A stretch of DNA of 64,000 bases from contig OX030958.1 in the NCBI GenBank assembly GCA_943735955.1, positions 7,122,126 through 7,186,125 on the forward strand, in the 5' to 3' direction. A program made the translations under genes and the position numbers. This DNA comes from Piscicola geometra. Its lineage: Eukaryota > Annelida > Clitellata > Hirudinida > Piscicolidae. The notes beneath the pieces were generated by a model, which was given only the letters and a program-made list of their open reading frames with translations, was not told the DNA's origin and made no database searches. Of the stretch, positions 38,301 to 53,300 are shown piece by piece. Each line of letters starts with the position of its first letter. Within the stretch, counting starts at the first letter, position 1.

Positions 38301-41300
38301 CTCTTTCATCAAATTCAAGAGCGAGAAATGTTGTTAATTTGAAGTTTGCATACCAAGATTTCATGAGAATTTATTTAAAAAGAATAAATATAGCAGAAAT
38401 TCATCAGTATTGTTGAAAGAGTTCACCCACAAACACAATTTCAGTTTGCATATAGGCATAATATACCTAAAAGCCTTAATTGCTTGGCTGTCTTGTTAAA
38501 GGTCCTTTAATGACTTGCTGCGGTTTTGAATGGGCATCTTGGGCACAATAAGAAGGTCCCAGTTGGCGAAGAAGCTTTTGTGAAGACATTACTCTTCATC
38601 GAATTGTGTTTTCCTAAGTAGAAAATTTTACAATTTCCATTAAAAAGTTTTATTTTTCAGTGAAGCTTCAACACAGTTCTTTGTTTGTTTTTATTTGTAT
38701 ATCTATTCAAATAGTGTTTAAAATGTTTTTACATAATTTTGTCTAAACTTTTCATGGATAAGTAATGCCTTTGCAAGGTTTTGCTGTTTTCCCGATTATA
38801 ATTCTTCGCGCATTGGGCTGACACTATAATTGCTTTGATTATTTTTCCTCTAACTTTTTTCGTTTTCACCGCCTTTTAAATAAATGATTTTAGTTTATAG
38901 AGACGTTTTAGTGCATAATTATAAACTTATTTATTTTAAAATATGTTTTTTCTTAATATTGGTAAAAAATCTGGATTCTAAAGTTTAAATACTCATTGAG
39001 TTCATCATTAAAACTAAACGATCATTCCCATTAAATATTCACAAGATTTTATTGCAAAGACTTTTTCACGATTTTTTCTGGCCTTTTCATACTAACCTAA
39101 GAATTTAAATTTTCTTTTTATTCATAAAAATATCAAAATATTATTTTTTTCAACATTTGAAAACATATTTTAAATTTAATTCAAATACAAAAGTATTTGT
39201 TATCAATTCTTTCTCTTATTTAAAAAAACCACAATCACATTAACCACTGAATCACACCACGAAAAAGCTCCAAAATCCACCAAGGCCTGAACGCTAAAGC
39301 CCCAACCAACCAACCAACCAACCAACCAACCAACCAACCAACCAACCAACCAACCAACCAACCAACCAACCAACCAACCAACCAACCAACCAACCAACCA
39401 ACCAGCCAGCCAACCAACCAACCCACCAACCAACCAGCCAACCAACCAGTCAACCAACCAAGTGTCTGTCATCATTTGCGAGCAGTCTTCCGAGGTTGTA
39501 GAGCGCTGAGATCTTGGTGTGTTCGTGCAGACGAGGGTCCTTCAAGCCGGAAATCTCCAGCTCACTGCACTGTTTGTACGCCTTGTGGGAGATGGATGGA
39601 GGGATGATTGAGTAAATGAATAGGTGAGTAAATAAATTGATCAATGAGAAGTTTTGTAGATAAATGGATAGATGATAAAAAAGAAAAATCAAAAAATAGA
39701 TGCAGTGGGAAAAAAAGAGATGAATAGGCGGATTAGTCGTAACCTTTTCAGCTTCATTCTTCTTGCCAAGCAGAGCCAGTGAAATTCCCAAGTTCAAGTA
39801 GGCCACTGCGAGACAAAAAGTAGTTTAATTTTTAAATTAATTTTTAAATAATGTTGTTTTCGTTATTTATTATTTTAACATATCATTAAGTTTGTCAAGC
39901 TCCTTTTTAAAATGTATGGACTTCTAGAAAAAAACTTTCATGCGTAGTTCAAACATTTTTCAAAGATTGAAAAACTCCAAGCAAATAACTAGCAACTAAA
40001 TAAACCTTTCTAAAAACTTCAAAATATCGTTTTTCTATGTTTAATGAAGAGACGCAAAACAAATTTTGAGAAAAAACGTCGATCAAGATACCGCAGTTAT
40101 TCAAAAATAATTTCGCCGTCTCCAAAACTTATTTTTTGTCCATAAATGACGTGCAGTGCCACAACCATGATTGCTTCTGTTACTGCATAATTCCTCACTT
40201 TTATACCTTTTCTTTACTTTTAATACAATATTTTGTCTATTGGTTTTACTACTTATATTAAGAATAATTATTTAACTAATATATCTACTAGTATCTCCAA
40301 AAATACTTAAAATTATGTATTGGAAACTATTGAAAAAATATATACGCTCTTTTACAGCCACTGGTCCTATTCCCCTTGCTCACTTCATTGCGAAAGTGAC
40401 TTTCTCGTTGCAAATTTAACTGCCAATATAATTAATGTAGTGGAAAAAAGAAATTCATGGGCTGTAAAAATGAACAAGCCAGATTTAGGTTTGACCAAAA
40501 TTTTAGTTTTAGTATCAACTTGAAATAAAAACAGATAAATGCTCGTTGAAAAATAAGATATCATATTTATATACATATATTTTATTTTATAGCTTTTCAA
40601 AAATAAAAATCTAATATTCTATTTTTTTAATTATTAAAAAAATGGCACATAAATTTCATGAAGAATTTCAGTAAAAAACCTATATTGCCATGAAGAGCTG
40701 AGATGGTATGAAAGTTGTACAGTGCATAAAAAATCGTAATGGAAGGAATCTAGTTGGAAGTACAAGGTAGAAAAGCTCATAAAAACAGACCTAAATGAAG
40801 CTGGAATGCCAACAAATCATGTCGCCGCCATAAACGACGCAAAAAAATAAGAAAAAGTTGGAATTTTTGTTAAAAAAATTAATTTTATATTAGGTTTTTA
40901 AATAAAAAATAAAAAATTCTTTTTCCAAAAATTAAAAAAACATATCACTAGTCGAACGTGCATTGATAGTTCTGGCACGTAGCGAATACTTGCTTTCAGC
41001 TGACTTCTCTGCTCTCCTAGGTAGCAGCCTTTCTTCCAACATTCACCATATTATTCTTTCTATTCTTATTATTCATTATTATTGAATTTTTTTATTAACT
41101 CTCCGAAAATTAAATACACATTTTTTTTAATTAAAATTTTAACGAAGTAAAATTCGATTTAACACAAAAACCACTATTCCCAAAAAGCAACCTGAAGCTT
41201 TCCCAAACATTCCTACACCAATTGAACCCACCCATATAACTGAACCTTCATTTCTCCTCTTTCCCAAACCACCCGACTAACTGGTCAGCTTGGGTCGACA

Positions 41301-44300
41301 CTGCAACGCCATCTTGTACGATTCCACAGCCTCCACCAACCTCGACTGCTCTTGATACAATATACCTCTGTGAATGTTTAAAAATGACTATTTCAGGCTT
41401 TACAATTTATAATAATTAATACAATAATTTTGTAGATGTTTTATGTAATGATAACCGAGTAATTTTGTATAAAGATTAAAATGAAAATTTTTCGGTGCAT
41501 TTAAGATTGTGTTCTTTCAGAAACTTGAAGTTGTTTAATTGAGTTTTAAGCCATCAAAGCTTTCATAATCCTTTGATCCGGAAATGTAAAAATAAAAAAC
41601 TTTTTTTAAATACTTTTTTATATTATATTTTTTTCCGATTTTTGTTTATATTTCGTTTTTCTTTTTTTTTTGCTCGTAGGTGGCATGAAAGAATCCCTAA
41701 TATATTCAGTTTCAGACATTCGGAAACCTTCGTTAGGCCTTGCACAGAATTTTTATTTTTTGATGTTTCTCTGCCTAGTTAGGGATTTAGCCTGAAGCTT
41801 TAAACTCTGTTTATTTGTCAGAAATGGGACTTTTGGATCCAGTCTCGAAGTCCTTGCTCAGAACTTGGAGCGAATTTATGGAAAATAAAAAAACATATAA
41901 AAATAATAAAAGCTAATCTTCATGAATATTATATTTATTTATTTTATTTAAGGAAGATTTAAAATAAAAATTTATGGTTTCTATTTGAGTCTTAAATAAA
42001 AAATTCATCCCATAAATATAAATATCTTTCCTTAGCTTTAAAAAAGAACTTTTTTTAAATGCACATTCCAAATTTCCAATAAAAAATATTAATTGAAGGT
42101 GAAATTCTATAAACAAATAGGGGTTCATTTATTTATTCATAAAGCACATGCGTCCCGGGCACTCTCCCAGCCTGCACAGCCTTCTTTATTGCCTCCAATT
42201 CGCACAGGCAATTACAATAAATTCAAGTTAGAGCGCTTCGTAGTGTTCGAGAAAGTGTAGCACGTTGACGTGATGTGAGGGGTGTCTTGCAGGCGGATAA
42301 GGGGTTTTGACTCGAAAAAGTGGATTTTATTGGAGAAAGTGGATTTAATTGAGAAAGTGGATTTGATTGAGAAAGTGGATTTGATTGAGAAAGTGGATTT
42401 GATTGAGAAAGTGGATTTGATTGAGAAAGTGGATTTGATTGAGAAAGTGGATTTGATTGAGAAAGTGGATTTGATTGAGAAAGTGGATTTGATTGAGAAA
42501 GTGGATTTGATTGAGAAAGTGGATTTGATTGAGAAAGTGGATTTGATTGAGAAAGTGGATTTTATTGGAGAAAGTGGGTTTAATTGGAGAAAGTGGGTTT
42601 AAGGGGGGAAAGTGGATTTAAGGGGGGAAAGTGGATTTAATTGGGAAAAGTGGTTTAAATTCAATTTAAAGTATGAGGCATAGAAGCGATTACAATGTGT
42701 GAAGAGCTTTACGCATGCATTATTAATTCACCGCATCATAATGAATGAATGAGGAAGGTCGTCAACAAACGCGGTATGCAGTTTTGCAATGAATGTTATG
42801 TACACATGAGTTGCACGCACATAAAACATGCATGCATGTATGCATTACACGCCGTAAAGAAGAAAAGAAAAGGAACAAGCATATCAGGAGAGTTGCGTAG
42901 TCAACGGAGCATTTGCGATAAATTCAGACACTGGCACTCTAACTACACTTGTGTGTCGGTGTCGTTATAAATGAAGCAATCTACCAATCTCATTGTACGA
43001 ATTTTGTATACAAAATAAACACCACACATAAAAATAAAAGCTCAACTCATATACCAAGAAACACTTCTACAACCTCACCACACACACAAACAAACACATA
43101 GAAAAATTCACCACACATACAAAGTAAAATAACCCAAACACCACAAATGAAAGAGAGACTAAAGGCACACTGCAACACACAAGGGGGAAGCTGCATGGCT
43201 TGATTAGCAGTGAGGACACGATTTAGTTGCGGACCTGTGGAGAGGGTGGATTTATGGCCTTCCGCAGACCTGCATCACAAGCACTCCACAGCCGAACGCT
43301 CTTTTCTTCTTTCCTACCTTTTTTGTTTCTTCCGTTTTTGTGATTTTTATTCAGTTCTGAATCAATCTTTGTTTTTATATTTAGGTTTGTTTTTTTGGTT
43401 TTTAGATTTTTAAACTGTTTTTAATATTGTTTTGCTTTTTTTTGACAAAGTATTTATAGAAATTGATGTTTTTTAGTCAACTCTAAACCCACTATTTTCC
43501 ATTCGAATAAAGTTTTCATGACAATTTTTTTATTGTAACACATCTTTACTTTTCTTTTAAAGAAATGCGACCGTTAAGCGACCAAAAATTCAATTGGCTT
43601 AAAGCTAACAGTTTTTTAAAGATGTTTTTTTAATAATTATTTTGATTTGAATAATACTATTTTTATCGAACTTATATTATGGCTTCACATCTATAGAACT
43701 GTAATTTTGGATAACCACTTAACAACAATCACTCTCTACCAAAATAAACTCAACCAAAATAAAAACACTGAAACGACACCTAAAAACACTTTCGGCGTTC
43801 CACTACTACAAAGCAGTTTTATGGCATTCAAAGCTTTTCCACTTTCGGAAAGCATGTGTCTCCAAACCACGATCCAAGAATCACTTCACCACAGACTATT
43901 ATCCCATCACTTTGAATCATCAATAAATCAGGCATTACACAAACAACACTACTGGCCAACACCAACTCACAACCAAACCCCACCCAACCCCCCCAACCAC
44001 CCCAACCACCCAAACCACCAACCTCACCCAACCACCCAAACCACCAACCCCACCCAACCACGCACAGGTTGTAGTGGATGTCGGCCATGTTGGGTCGGTG
44101 TTTGAGGGCGCCCTTGTAGGCCTTCTCAGCCTCCAAAACCTTTCCCGCCTTGTTCAACACGTTCGCGAGGTTGCCAAGAGCTGTTGGAGGCGGTTGGAGA
44201 TTGTCGTCGTCGTTGTTGTGCGTGAGTAGGTATGTGGAATTGAGTTTGCAATAAATTGTGAGAGTTATTTTTGGGTCTCTGGGCATTTCCTTTATGCGTT

Positions 44301-47300
44301 TGAGTGGGCACAATAATGAAAGTGTTTTCTTTGCATAGAAGATTCTAATATCGCCGATATTTTAGTTTTTAGAAGCTATTCATATAAATTGGTTTGGATC
44401 GGAATTGCTCGTACACATACTCACAGTAATTCATATTAAGCAACTTGTGTAAAAAGTTTTTTTGCAAAAGCAAAGCAACTAAAATACTGGCATGTTCATG
44501 AAAGTTTTAATGACATTTTCTAATTTACGCTCTCCAATAAAAAATAAAATTACAAGTTTCATATTATTCATAAAAAATATTTTCAAAATGACGAGTGTAT
44601 ATTTAATGGTGAAGTCTTCTATGAAAAACCACAATTAATATTCAAAAGATACAATTTTTAAATTGATATTATTTTAAAGTGCTTACGAAAACGAAGAATT
44701 TAAAAGTTTAGTTTTTTCCCAAAACAAAATACGGGTTTGATCAATCAAAATTTGGCAGTTGCTTGGCAGCGGTTTTTCTTTGATAATTCGACGCTGTAAA
44801 TATACGACGCAAGAAATAAAATAATAGAGTTTCTAATCTTCATGAAACATTTGGTTTTAAATCATTTTTTATCAAACTTAAATTATTGATTGATTATTTC
44901 CACTAAGACTCATAAATCCCAAAACTGAAAAAAAGAATTAAAATCCTTAAAACCATAATTAGCCAATTATAAAAAACCACAAAAAACGTGAATTCAAATT
45001 CAAAATGGAGTATATAATTAAATCGAGATTATAAACCTTTCGCAGGATTTATCTTCACTCCAGCCGTGTACAACGCTTCCTCGTTCAGCCAATCACTGTT
45101 GCGCAAGAGAGTTCGACAAGAGGATGCCGCGATAACTAGAGTGTACAGAGTGTACAATAGGATCTCTCTGGAGGGTGGATGGGTGGGTTCATTAGAGAAG
45201 GGGGTCTTGATTGGCTGCATGCGTGCATGGTGGTGGAGGGATGGATGGTGAAGGGATGAGTGGGGTGGGGTTGGTTTGGTGGAGTGATTATTAAATGAAT
45301 GGTCGGCTTATAGAAAAATAAATAAATGAGTATATTTAAAAATTCATGGGTGGATGAATGTATTGATGGAGGGATTTTTAAAATATCGAATTTTTTAAAC
45401 TGTTTCAAGAAAATACATTTGAAAATACATGAATTAATCTTTTTCAAATGAATGTATTGTCATTGGAAAAAATGGAAGCTATTAATATAAAGAATCTAGA
45501 AAGAATGCATTTCTGTAGAACTACTGTAATGGAAAGTAAATATCTAAAATTTAATAAATAAAAGTAATAAATATTTTTTCCACATTTTTTCTCAACAAAA
45601 AGAATTGATGAAGAATTTAAGAAGAGAGTAGGACATATCACATGAAGAGTACATCTTGACGGGTCTTCTAATGCAATGCTTATTTATAAGTCTACAAACT
45701 ATTGCAAGCCATTCATTCGCATCTCTTTTGCAGAGTTTTTTTCAAATTATTATATGAAAATGAAGTTTAAACTATAAAAAACTGGTTAAACTAGTTTCAA
45801 AGGAGCCATTAAAGCTTTCATCACTGAATCAAATTACTTTTAATTGCACACTAACCTCTTTGAAATTCCTCCATTTACAACTTTATTTTTTATTCCGCCA
45901 TAATCGCCTTCTCTATCACTGAAGCCATTTTCTTTCCTGAAGACGTTTCCATTTTTTTTCTCTTCTCCATAGTAACCGTGACATTTGGCACGTTTCACTG
46001 ACGTAATTAGCGTGTCTATGGCAACGGCTACGATCAAACAAAAGCCTAGACTAGGGATGTACAAAACTCTTTCAGCCACCACGAAGCCAACGTAGAATAG
46101 GAGGTTGGTGGCGGGAAGGAATGGACAGATGGTGAAGGAGAGGGAGAGCAGGATGGCATGGCACACGTTGTACTGGCAACTGCTGCTGTCTCCTCGGATG
46201 GATGCTTGAGTTTCATTGCTGCTCCTCTGCGTGCACTGAGAGTGATTGTCGCACCAACAATTCCCACTTCCACATTGCAACTTTTTAGTCTTTTTCACTT
46301 CGTTTGGTTGACCGTGTGCATGTCCGTTTCTTTCCCGCAAGACGCAGTTATTGGAGTTTTTAAGTTCGTTTTGGTGGAGGGAATTGCTTTCTCGGTGGAT
46401 GTTGTCATCTTGGTGAGGAAGACGGTTGATGCAGAGAAAGACTTTGAGGAGTGATGCTGCGAGGCCGCTGTAGAAGGCGAGACTTGTGAGGTTCCTGAGG
46501 TCAGTAACGGAGTCAACCAGCTTGATGGCGTCCATGGACCAGTCGAAGCTGAGGTCTGTGGGGCAGAGGAGGAGCCAGAAGTTGAAGACGGGCAGATGGA
46601 GGAAGGTGAAGAGACGAGTGAGGAGAAACTTGCTGTCGGATGCGGGATTGTCGGAGGCGGAAAACTCGGGTGGCGTGAGTGAGATGATGGCGAGTCGAAA
46701 GACGAAGAGTGTTGTGAAAGACGCCAGAAGAATGCCTAGACGCTTGTGAAATATCTGAAAAAGAGTTTTCAATCGTTAGTGCTTTTCAGCGTTTAAAAAA
46801 TGTGAGAAAATTCAAAAAACTCATTTAGTTAATGAAAGTGCAAAAGCTGCAACTGACATGCGTGTAGAGAGTCTTGAAGTTCAAACTGGGAGCCATCTTG
46901 CTGTGCAGGAAGACGTCGTAGAGCAGACACACGAAGACCACCGTGATGCCCTGCTCCTTGCTGAGCATCGAACAAGTAACCAAGGCAACAAATAAAGAGG
47001 CCTTTGTGATGAAAGAAAGATGGCGGACATAATAAAAGTGGCGAAAACGATTTTCGCTTGGTTTTATTCGTTTCGCTTTGAGCGAGATTGCTTTTTCGGC
47101 GGAAGCTCTCTGCGCTGCTTCTTCGCTTGTTTCTGAGTAATTGCATTATATTTCAAAGATAATTGCATTAGAATATACCTTCAAGTCGGTTCGTTTATAA
47201 ATGGTTTTTAATGTTTAACAACTTTTTTTATTTAAATAATAAATGGAAGAATATTTCCGAAAGAAATCTAATCGACCCCTTACCGTTTTTCTGTTTGAAT

Positions 47301-50300
47301 TGATTTTCGCTGCAGTCGCAATCTTGGCTGTCGGAAGAGGGCATTATTGCTTCAATCATTTTTTTCTTTTCCATAAATTTTCTTCTTTTTTCTAGAGTAG
47401 TTTTTGTGTGCAAATCCTTATCGTGACAGACATCCTCCTCTCTGCACAATCTGTAAGTTGTCTTGCAATGTATACCTGCGCTCGCGTCATTTCATTAAGC
47501 TTGTGAAAGATACAAATTGAAAATGTGAAAAGATTTTTTTTAGTTCTAAAACTTGTAAAAAACCATTTTGAATAATTTAATTTGTAAAAAATAAAATTGA
47601 ATATTAGTTGAAATGCAGTTTATTCGTCAAATTATCGATGATTTCATTCCAAACCTTGTGTAGAGATTAAAGGCGAGAAGGAAAAAGAGGCAAGACAAGA
47701 TGTCAGCCCTTCCGACCAGTCCTGCGACCGCCTCAGTGTGGATAGGATGGACTGCGAAGAGGAGAGAACTGAAGAGGGTGAGTCTGCAAGAGTTGAAGAG
47801 GAGTTTGATGGTGAGGGAGTAGACGAATGTAGTGAGGGAGTGCAGGAGGATGTTGAACAGGTGGTAACCGAAGGGATGGAGGCCACCGAGGGAGTGGTTG
47901 AAACGGAAGGTAAGCACGGTGAGGGGGCGGTAGGACTTGTGCGAGCCGGAGTGGCTCAGTGGCGTGCCCCAGAAGTCGTTGTGGAGCAGGGACCACAGGC
48001 TGGTGTCCTCCGTCACGTCGGGGTTTCGTTTGATGGCTCGACTGTGGGCAGGGTGGTTCAAATGCTGGATGAAATGATGGTCAAGGGTTGGATGATTAGA
48101 TGGTGGAGTGCTTGAGAGCTGTATTGTCAAGATGACGAGTGAGACAATGGTTAATCGTGATTAAGTAATCCTGGAAGAGTGCTGGTTGGACGGGTTATGA
48201 GGCTAATTAAAATTTGAGATTCTGTCGATAAATAATTCTAATTAAGAATGCAAATAGCTTTTTCAGAAACTGGAGCCTCAAAAGACATTATTCACCCGCG
48301 ACACTTTCCGTAACTAACGGATTACTGCGGCATGAAAAATATCCACTAAAGCGAACAGAATTTTGAAGCGATAGTTAGATAATTTTACTCAAAAAATATT
48401 TTTTTACTTATTTCAAAGTTTTATTCATTTTTATGTGTAAATAATAAACAAATTATTCAAACCATTTTCTTGTTAAATTTTAGCCACAAAATGTAACATT
48501 TCTTTTTTAAACGTCCTTAATCAAGTACGGAGAACTTTTAATGAGAACGAAAAAATATAATTCTTTTTAGTTTTAAAAGTTTTCTAAATTATTTTCGGAA
48601 AAATTTCTATTTAGGAAAAAACATTTAATCATGTTTTTACCCCTACTTTCTACAAAAACAGTTTTTCAAAACCCGGTTGCACTGCTGGCCATTTAAAATT
48701 TCAAAACAAGTTTCCACCATTCAAAGTCGACAAACAAAAGTCTCAAATGAAAATAAAAGACTTTAATCTAAATTTTGTTTTACCAACTTTTTTAGAGTAT
48801 TATTGCTTTTTCTATCTTTTTTTCTAACTTTTTTCTTTTTGCCACATGAATTTTGAAATGCGTCAAATTAAAAACTCTTTATGGCTAGTAAGTTTTTTTT
48901 CTTCTTGAATTCTTTAAGCATACACCCAAACCGCAGCACATTAGCCCTTTTATTCCCCACTAAATCCTATTTCTTTTAACATTATTTTGAAAACGAGAAA
49001 GTCACTTTTAAAATGACTTTTACTGTCGTATAAAGGCTTATCGTGGATTTCTCATTCCTGAAAATGAAAAGTTTTAAATGATTATAATTTTTAAAATAAG
49101 AAAATTATTCGAAAATGGAAAAATCTTCAATGAAAATGAAAACCAATGAAATGTTCAAATCATTTCAATAAAACAGTCGAAACGACCGCCCATTGAATGT
49201 TTTGTTTAAATTAAACCACGCTACAATGTAGAAAATAAACTCTTTTCCGATTTTTTTAAATTTTGTTTTTTCTATTATTTTTCTATTATAATTATAATTA
49301 TGTGTTGAGCGTAATGCATTGGCAATAGGGCCAAATGAAAGCGTGGTGTTTGTACATGCGTTCTAAATCCATCAAGTTAAAATACTTTTTGAGAAAAGAT
49401 ACGTGTAGTAGAAAACTAATTACAATTTAATAAATAAAAACTTTTCTAATTTTCTTTTTCCAGAAATTGAAAAACCACAAAGAAAGTATAAATAAAAGTG
49501 TTTTTAGGTTCGTTTGTGGGTTTATGAAAAGAAGCGAGAACTGACACCTGTGCTTCATGATTAAATTCCACCTGTACTTCAGAACGACTTACCCACCACA
49601 GCTCAGCCATTATGCATGGAAAACGGAGAAAATTAAATGAATAATAAATTAATACAAATAATGGGGAAAAATTAATATAATAACAAAAACTCTGTTTTTC
49701 GCTCTTTAAAAAAATTATTTAAAAAATCGTTAAAACTTTTCCTATTTTTTTTAATCAAAACTTTTTTCAACGTTTTAAAACATTTTCGTTTGACATTTGA
49801 GTTTTAAAGCACTGGGTTTAAATAAAGAACAGGCATAACAAGAAAATATTTTTTTGCATAAATAAATAAAAACATTGAAAACGTTAAAAACAAAATTGAA
49901 ACAATTAATTGAATTTTAGTTTTACAATTTAGAGATAAGCGAAAGTCTAAAAAAAATATATGAATGGATTTTCATAAATTTTTTAAAGTTAATTAAAAAA
50001 ATGGCATTTAGATAAAGTTAAGCAAAAAACTAAATGAATGAAAAAAACTTAAATGTTTTTCCAAATATTTTTTTTTCTAATTAAGTTGTTTTCCAGAGGC
50101 ATTCAGACAGCTCCAAGAGTCCAGGAAGAAAGACATCTTAACTGCCTTCCACAATTGAGCATCTTCTGGAAAGCAACTCCTTCCCTTCATTGCTATTCCA
50201 TCAAGATAACACTTTGAGATGACACCATGGAGTGTTCTTTTTGAAGACTTATCACCGGCCAGTAAATACAGTCGAAGGCGCATCCAAAGTGCGTACAGCC

Positions 50301-53300
50301 TTAGAAGGCATTCTTTACGAGCAGGGACTTGTGCGGGAACTTGTAAATGGCACACGCAGACACACGAAAGACAGCGCACCATCGCCTGCAGACATGGGAG
50401 CTCATAATGGAGGAGATCAATCTTGCGAATGTGAATGACTTTAATACGTCCATCCATCTCTCGCTTTTTAATGCAAACATGAGAAGAAAGGCTGGTTGTT
50501 GTGTGGTTGTTGTGTGGTTGTTGTGTGGTTGTTGTGTGGTTGTTGTGTGGGACTGTAGTGTGATGGTGAGATTGTTTCGAGAATAATTTAATGAAATTGA
50601 TGCATACGTTGAAAAAGAGTTTTTTCCATTTTTTCAGACTATTTTGCTGCTAAAAATTTAAATCCTTTAAAATACGCGATCTCGCAAAGAACATGTAAAT
50701 ACAAAATGTATCATCGAGCGAATCAATAAACATTGCTCTTTTTAAAATTCAAACATGGCGAATTTGTGGAGGTTTTACATCACCATGGGAAAACTAAATT
50801 AAACATTTCAAAGCCGTCAAATAATTCAGCAAAATAAAAAGAAGAATACAAATTCTTTTAAAAACAAGTATGATTACAAAATAAATACATTTTAGAGAAT
50901 ATATTAAATACATGTATACTCTATTATATATTTATAATTCAAAGAAATCCCGAATAAATAATGTATAAATAAAATCAAATTGATAATATTCACACACAAA
51001 AAACCATAAAAAATATTTTTGGATGGAAACTTGTTTGGATGAATACACGTAGAAGGGACGAAGGGCGCGTCATAAAGAGTCCCGATAACAGGCCATTATT
51101 TGCATCTCTGCTCCATCTCCCATTCTCCTTGCATACTCTATTTCTTGGTGCGATCGCTTTTCAAACATTTATACTCTCGTTTTTATTAACTATGTATGCA
51201 TTTTGTTAACATTCAAATAATTTAAAGAATATATAATATATAATATATAATTTTTAAAATTTCCACTTTTTTTAACTATGAAAATTGGAATGATTTTACA
51301 ATATTCTTTTTCACGTTGCTTCAAATGAGTTTTTGGTATGGTCTAAATTGAATCGTAAAACTTCCGTATCCACCCACAGCCGTCACATAAAACGATGTTT
51401 AGCTCTCAAATATGAAAACTTGAACCGATAAAATCTCAATTAAACGTTTTCAAATACAAAAGTTAATGGTTTCGTGAACACAATGAAATGGAAATAAAAG
51501 TTACATTATAAAGTATATAAACTTTTAAAACTATTTTCCCATACTTTCTTCTTTTCTGCTCTATTAACTATTCCATGGCACAGTATTAAATTATTCCTTT
51601 TCTAATCCTCCACCCAGTACAGATTGTCTTTCGGCGCAGCTAATGAAGCATGCAAAACGTGCTGTAGGTGCAACCCAGCCACCCATAAAGCATCACCCCA
51701 TTAAATACCGCCTCATTAAGCACCGTCCAATTAACTCGGAACCTATTATCCAATTAACTAACAAAAATATACTAAGCATTTACCTTATTAACCACTACTC
51801 AATTAACAAAAATAAAATATTTCATTATAAAGATGCGCCTGATCAGATTTTGAAGATTTTAAAATCATTGAAAAAGTTGAATTGTTTAAAATGATTATAT
51901 TTCTTTAAAATAAGTCTTTAATAACTTTTTAATTTCTTAGTACAACGATGAGAAACACAAATATGCGGAGAAACATTTGGAAATAAACACATTTAACTCT
52001 ACGTCCTCAAGAGCTGCCAAGCAAACATTGCCTTGCGTGTGTGTTTACGCAGGGAGGCAGATTAAGTGGATGGCATGCTCTGAATTGCGTGTACTTCTAA
52101 TAAGTCATTGAGTGCTAATATAATTCAAACATTGAATAAATAGGCCTTTAGAATTTATATTATTTATAATTTATTTTCTCATATTTTCAAAATGATGTGC
52201 AATAAGATATTCGGAAACTTCCTCCTCCTAATGGCGTCTTGATGGATGCGAAGGAAGGAGCGGATATTGGAGCGGTCAGATTTATCAAATGAAAGCTCGT
52301 CACGTGGTGCGCAGGAAGTGCTGCGAGACTGATGTGCAAATAACGAAATGAACGGAAAATATACTTGTACACGCTTTGGAGGTGTTATTCACTTCTAATT
52401 TGATTTTTGAAGACTTTTTATTGGAAGTTTTGGTCGTTTTACATTCGCTTGAGAGAGGAAAAGAAACAATTTTTGACATTTTCCAGTTTAGTGAGTATAG
52501 ATAGTCGCTACTCGTGTTTTATAGAACCAGCTTTGAAATTGCAAACCTTAACATCTTTTTTTTAAATTATATATTTTCAAAAAAGCGGATAAAAAGAATC
52601 AATCAAGCGGAAGAAAGGCGGCACGAGGGAAATGCAATCGCATTGATGGTGTCTTGCAAAATTACAACAAAATATACTTCTTTGAAAAAAACATTGTTAA
52701 AATTCTTTTTTATAAAAAACAGGAAAATTTAATTTAAAATAAAAAAACTTTAAGGTTTCAAGGTAACATCAGTCCTGGTGTATTTAACAAGATTTCGCAA
52801 ATTAAATCTCTTAAGCCCTTTCCAACAAAGACGAAGGCTTTTCTTATTAAAATGAACGGCTGGCTTACTTTAAACTTGAAAACTGTTCATTTCAGTTACA
52901 CATACTTACGCCTTAATTAAAATAAAAATTTCTTTTTTTAATTAAACTTTTCAAATAAAAGCTTTACTTTATAATTACCATCATCATCAACATCTTCATT
53001 CTCGTCACTCTCTTTTCCCTCATCACCACCACCATCATCATCAGCATCGTCATCATCAGCATCGTCATCATCAGCATCAGCATCATCATCATCATCATCA
53101 GCAGCATCATCATCATCAGCAGCATCATCATCATCAGCATCAATGTCACAAGCACGGGTAATGGCATGTTGGTGGATATAAAATCAATAAGCCTCTCAGC
53201 ATCGCATCCACCCACACCTCGCCACCGACCCCATTGAAACAATCGAATAACGTGTTGTTAGCAAAACTTGAGATTGACATTTTCCAAAATTAAAAATGAA

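Noticed and set aside
42282..42602. 106-codon open frame with a repeating KVDLIE peptide
   Set aside because: It is produced by an 18-bp tandem repeat in a TMTC2 intron, with no promoter, conserved domain or splice context.
45029..45220. TMTC2 exon extended upstream to 45220
   Set aside because: The acceptor at 45168-45169 keeps phase with the preceding exon and gives the family-like [15 protein letters not shown] helix; the upstream part is repeat-like intron.
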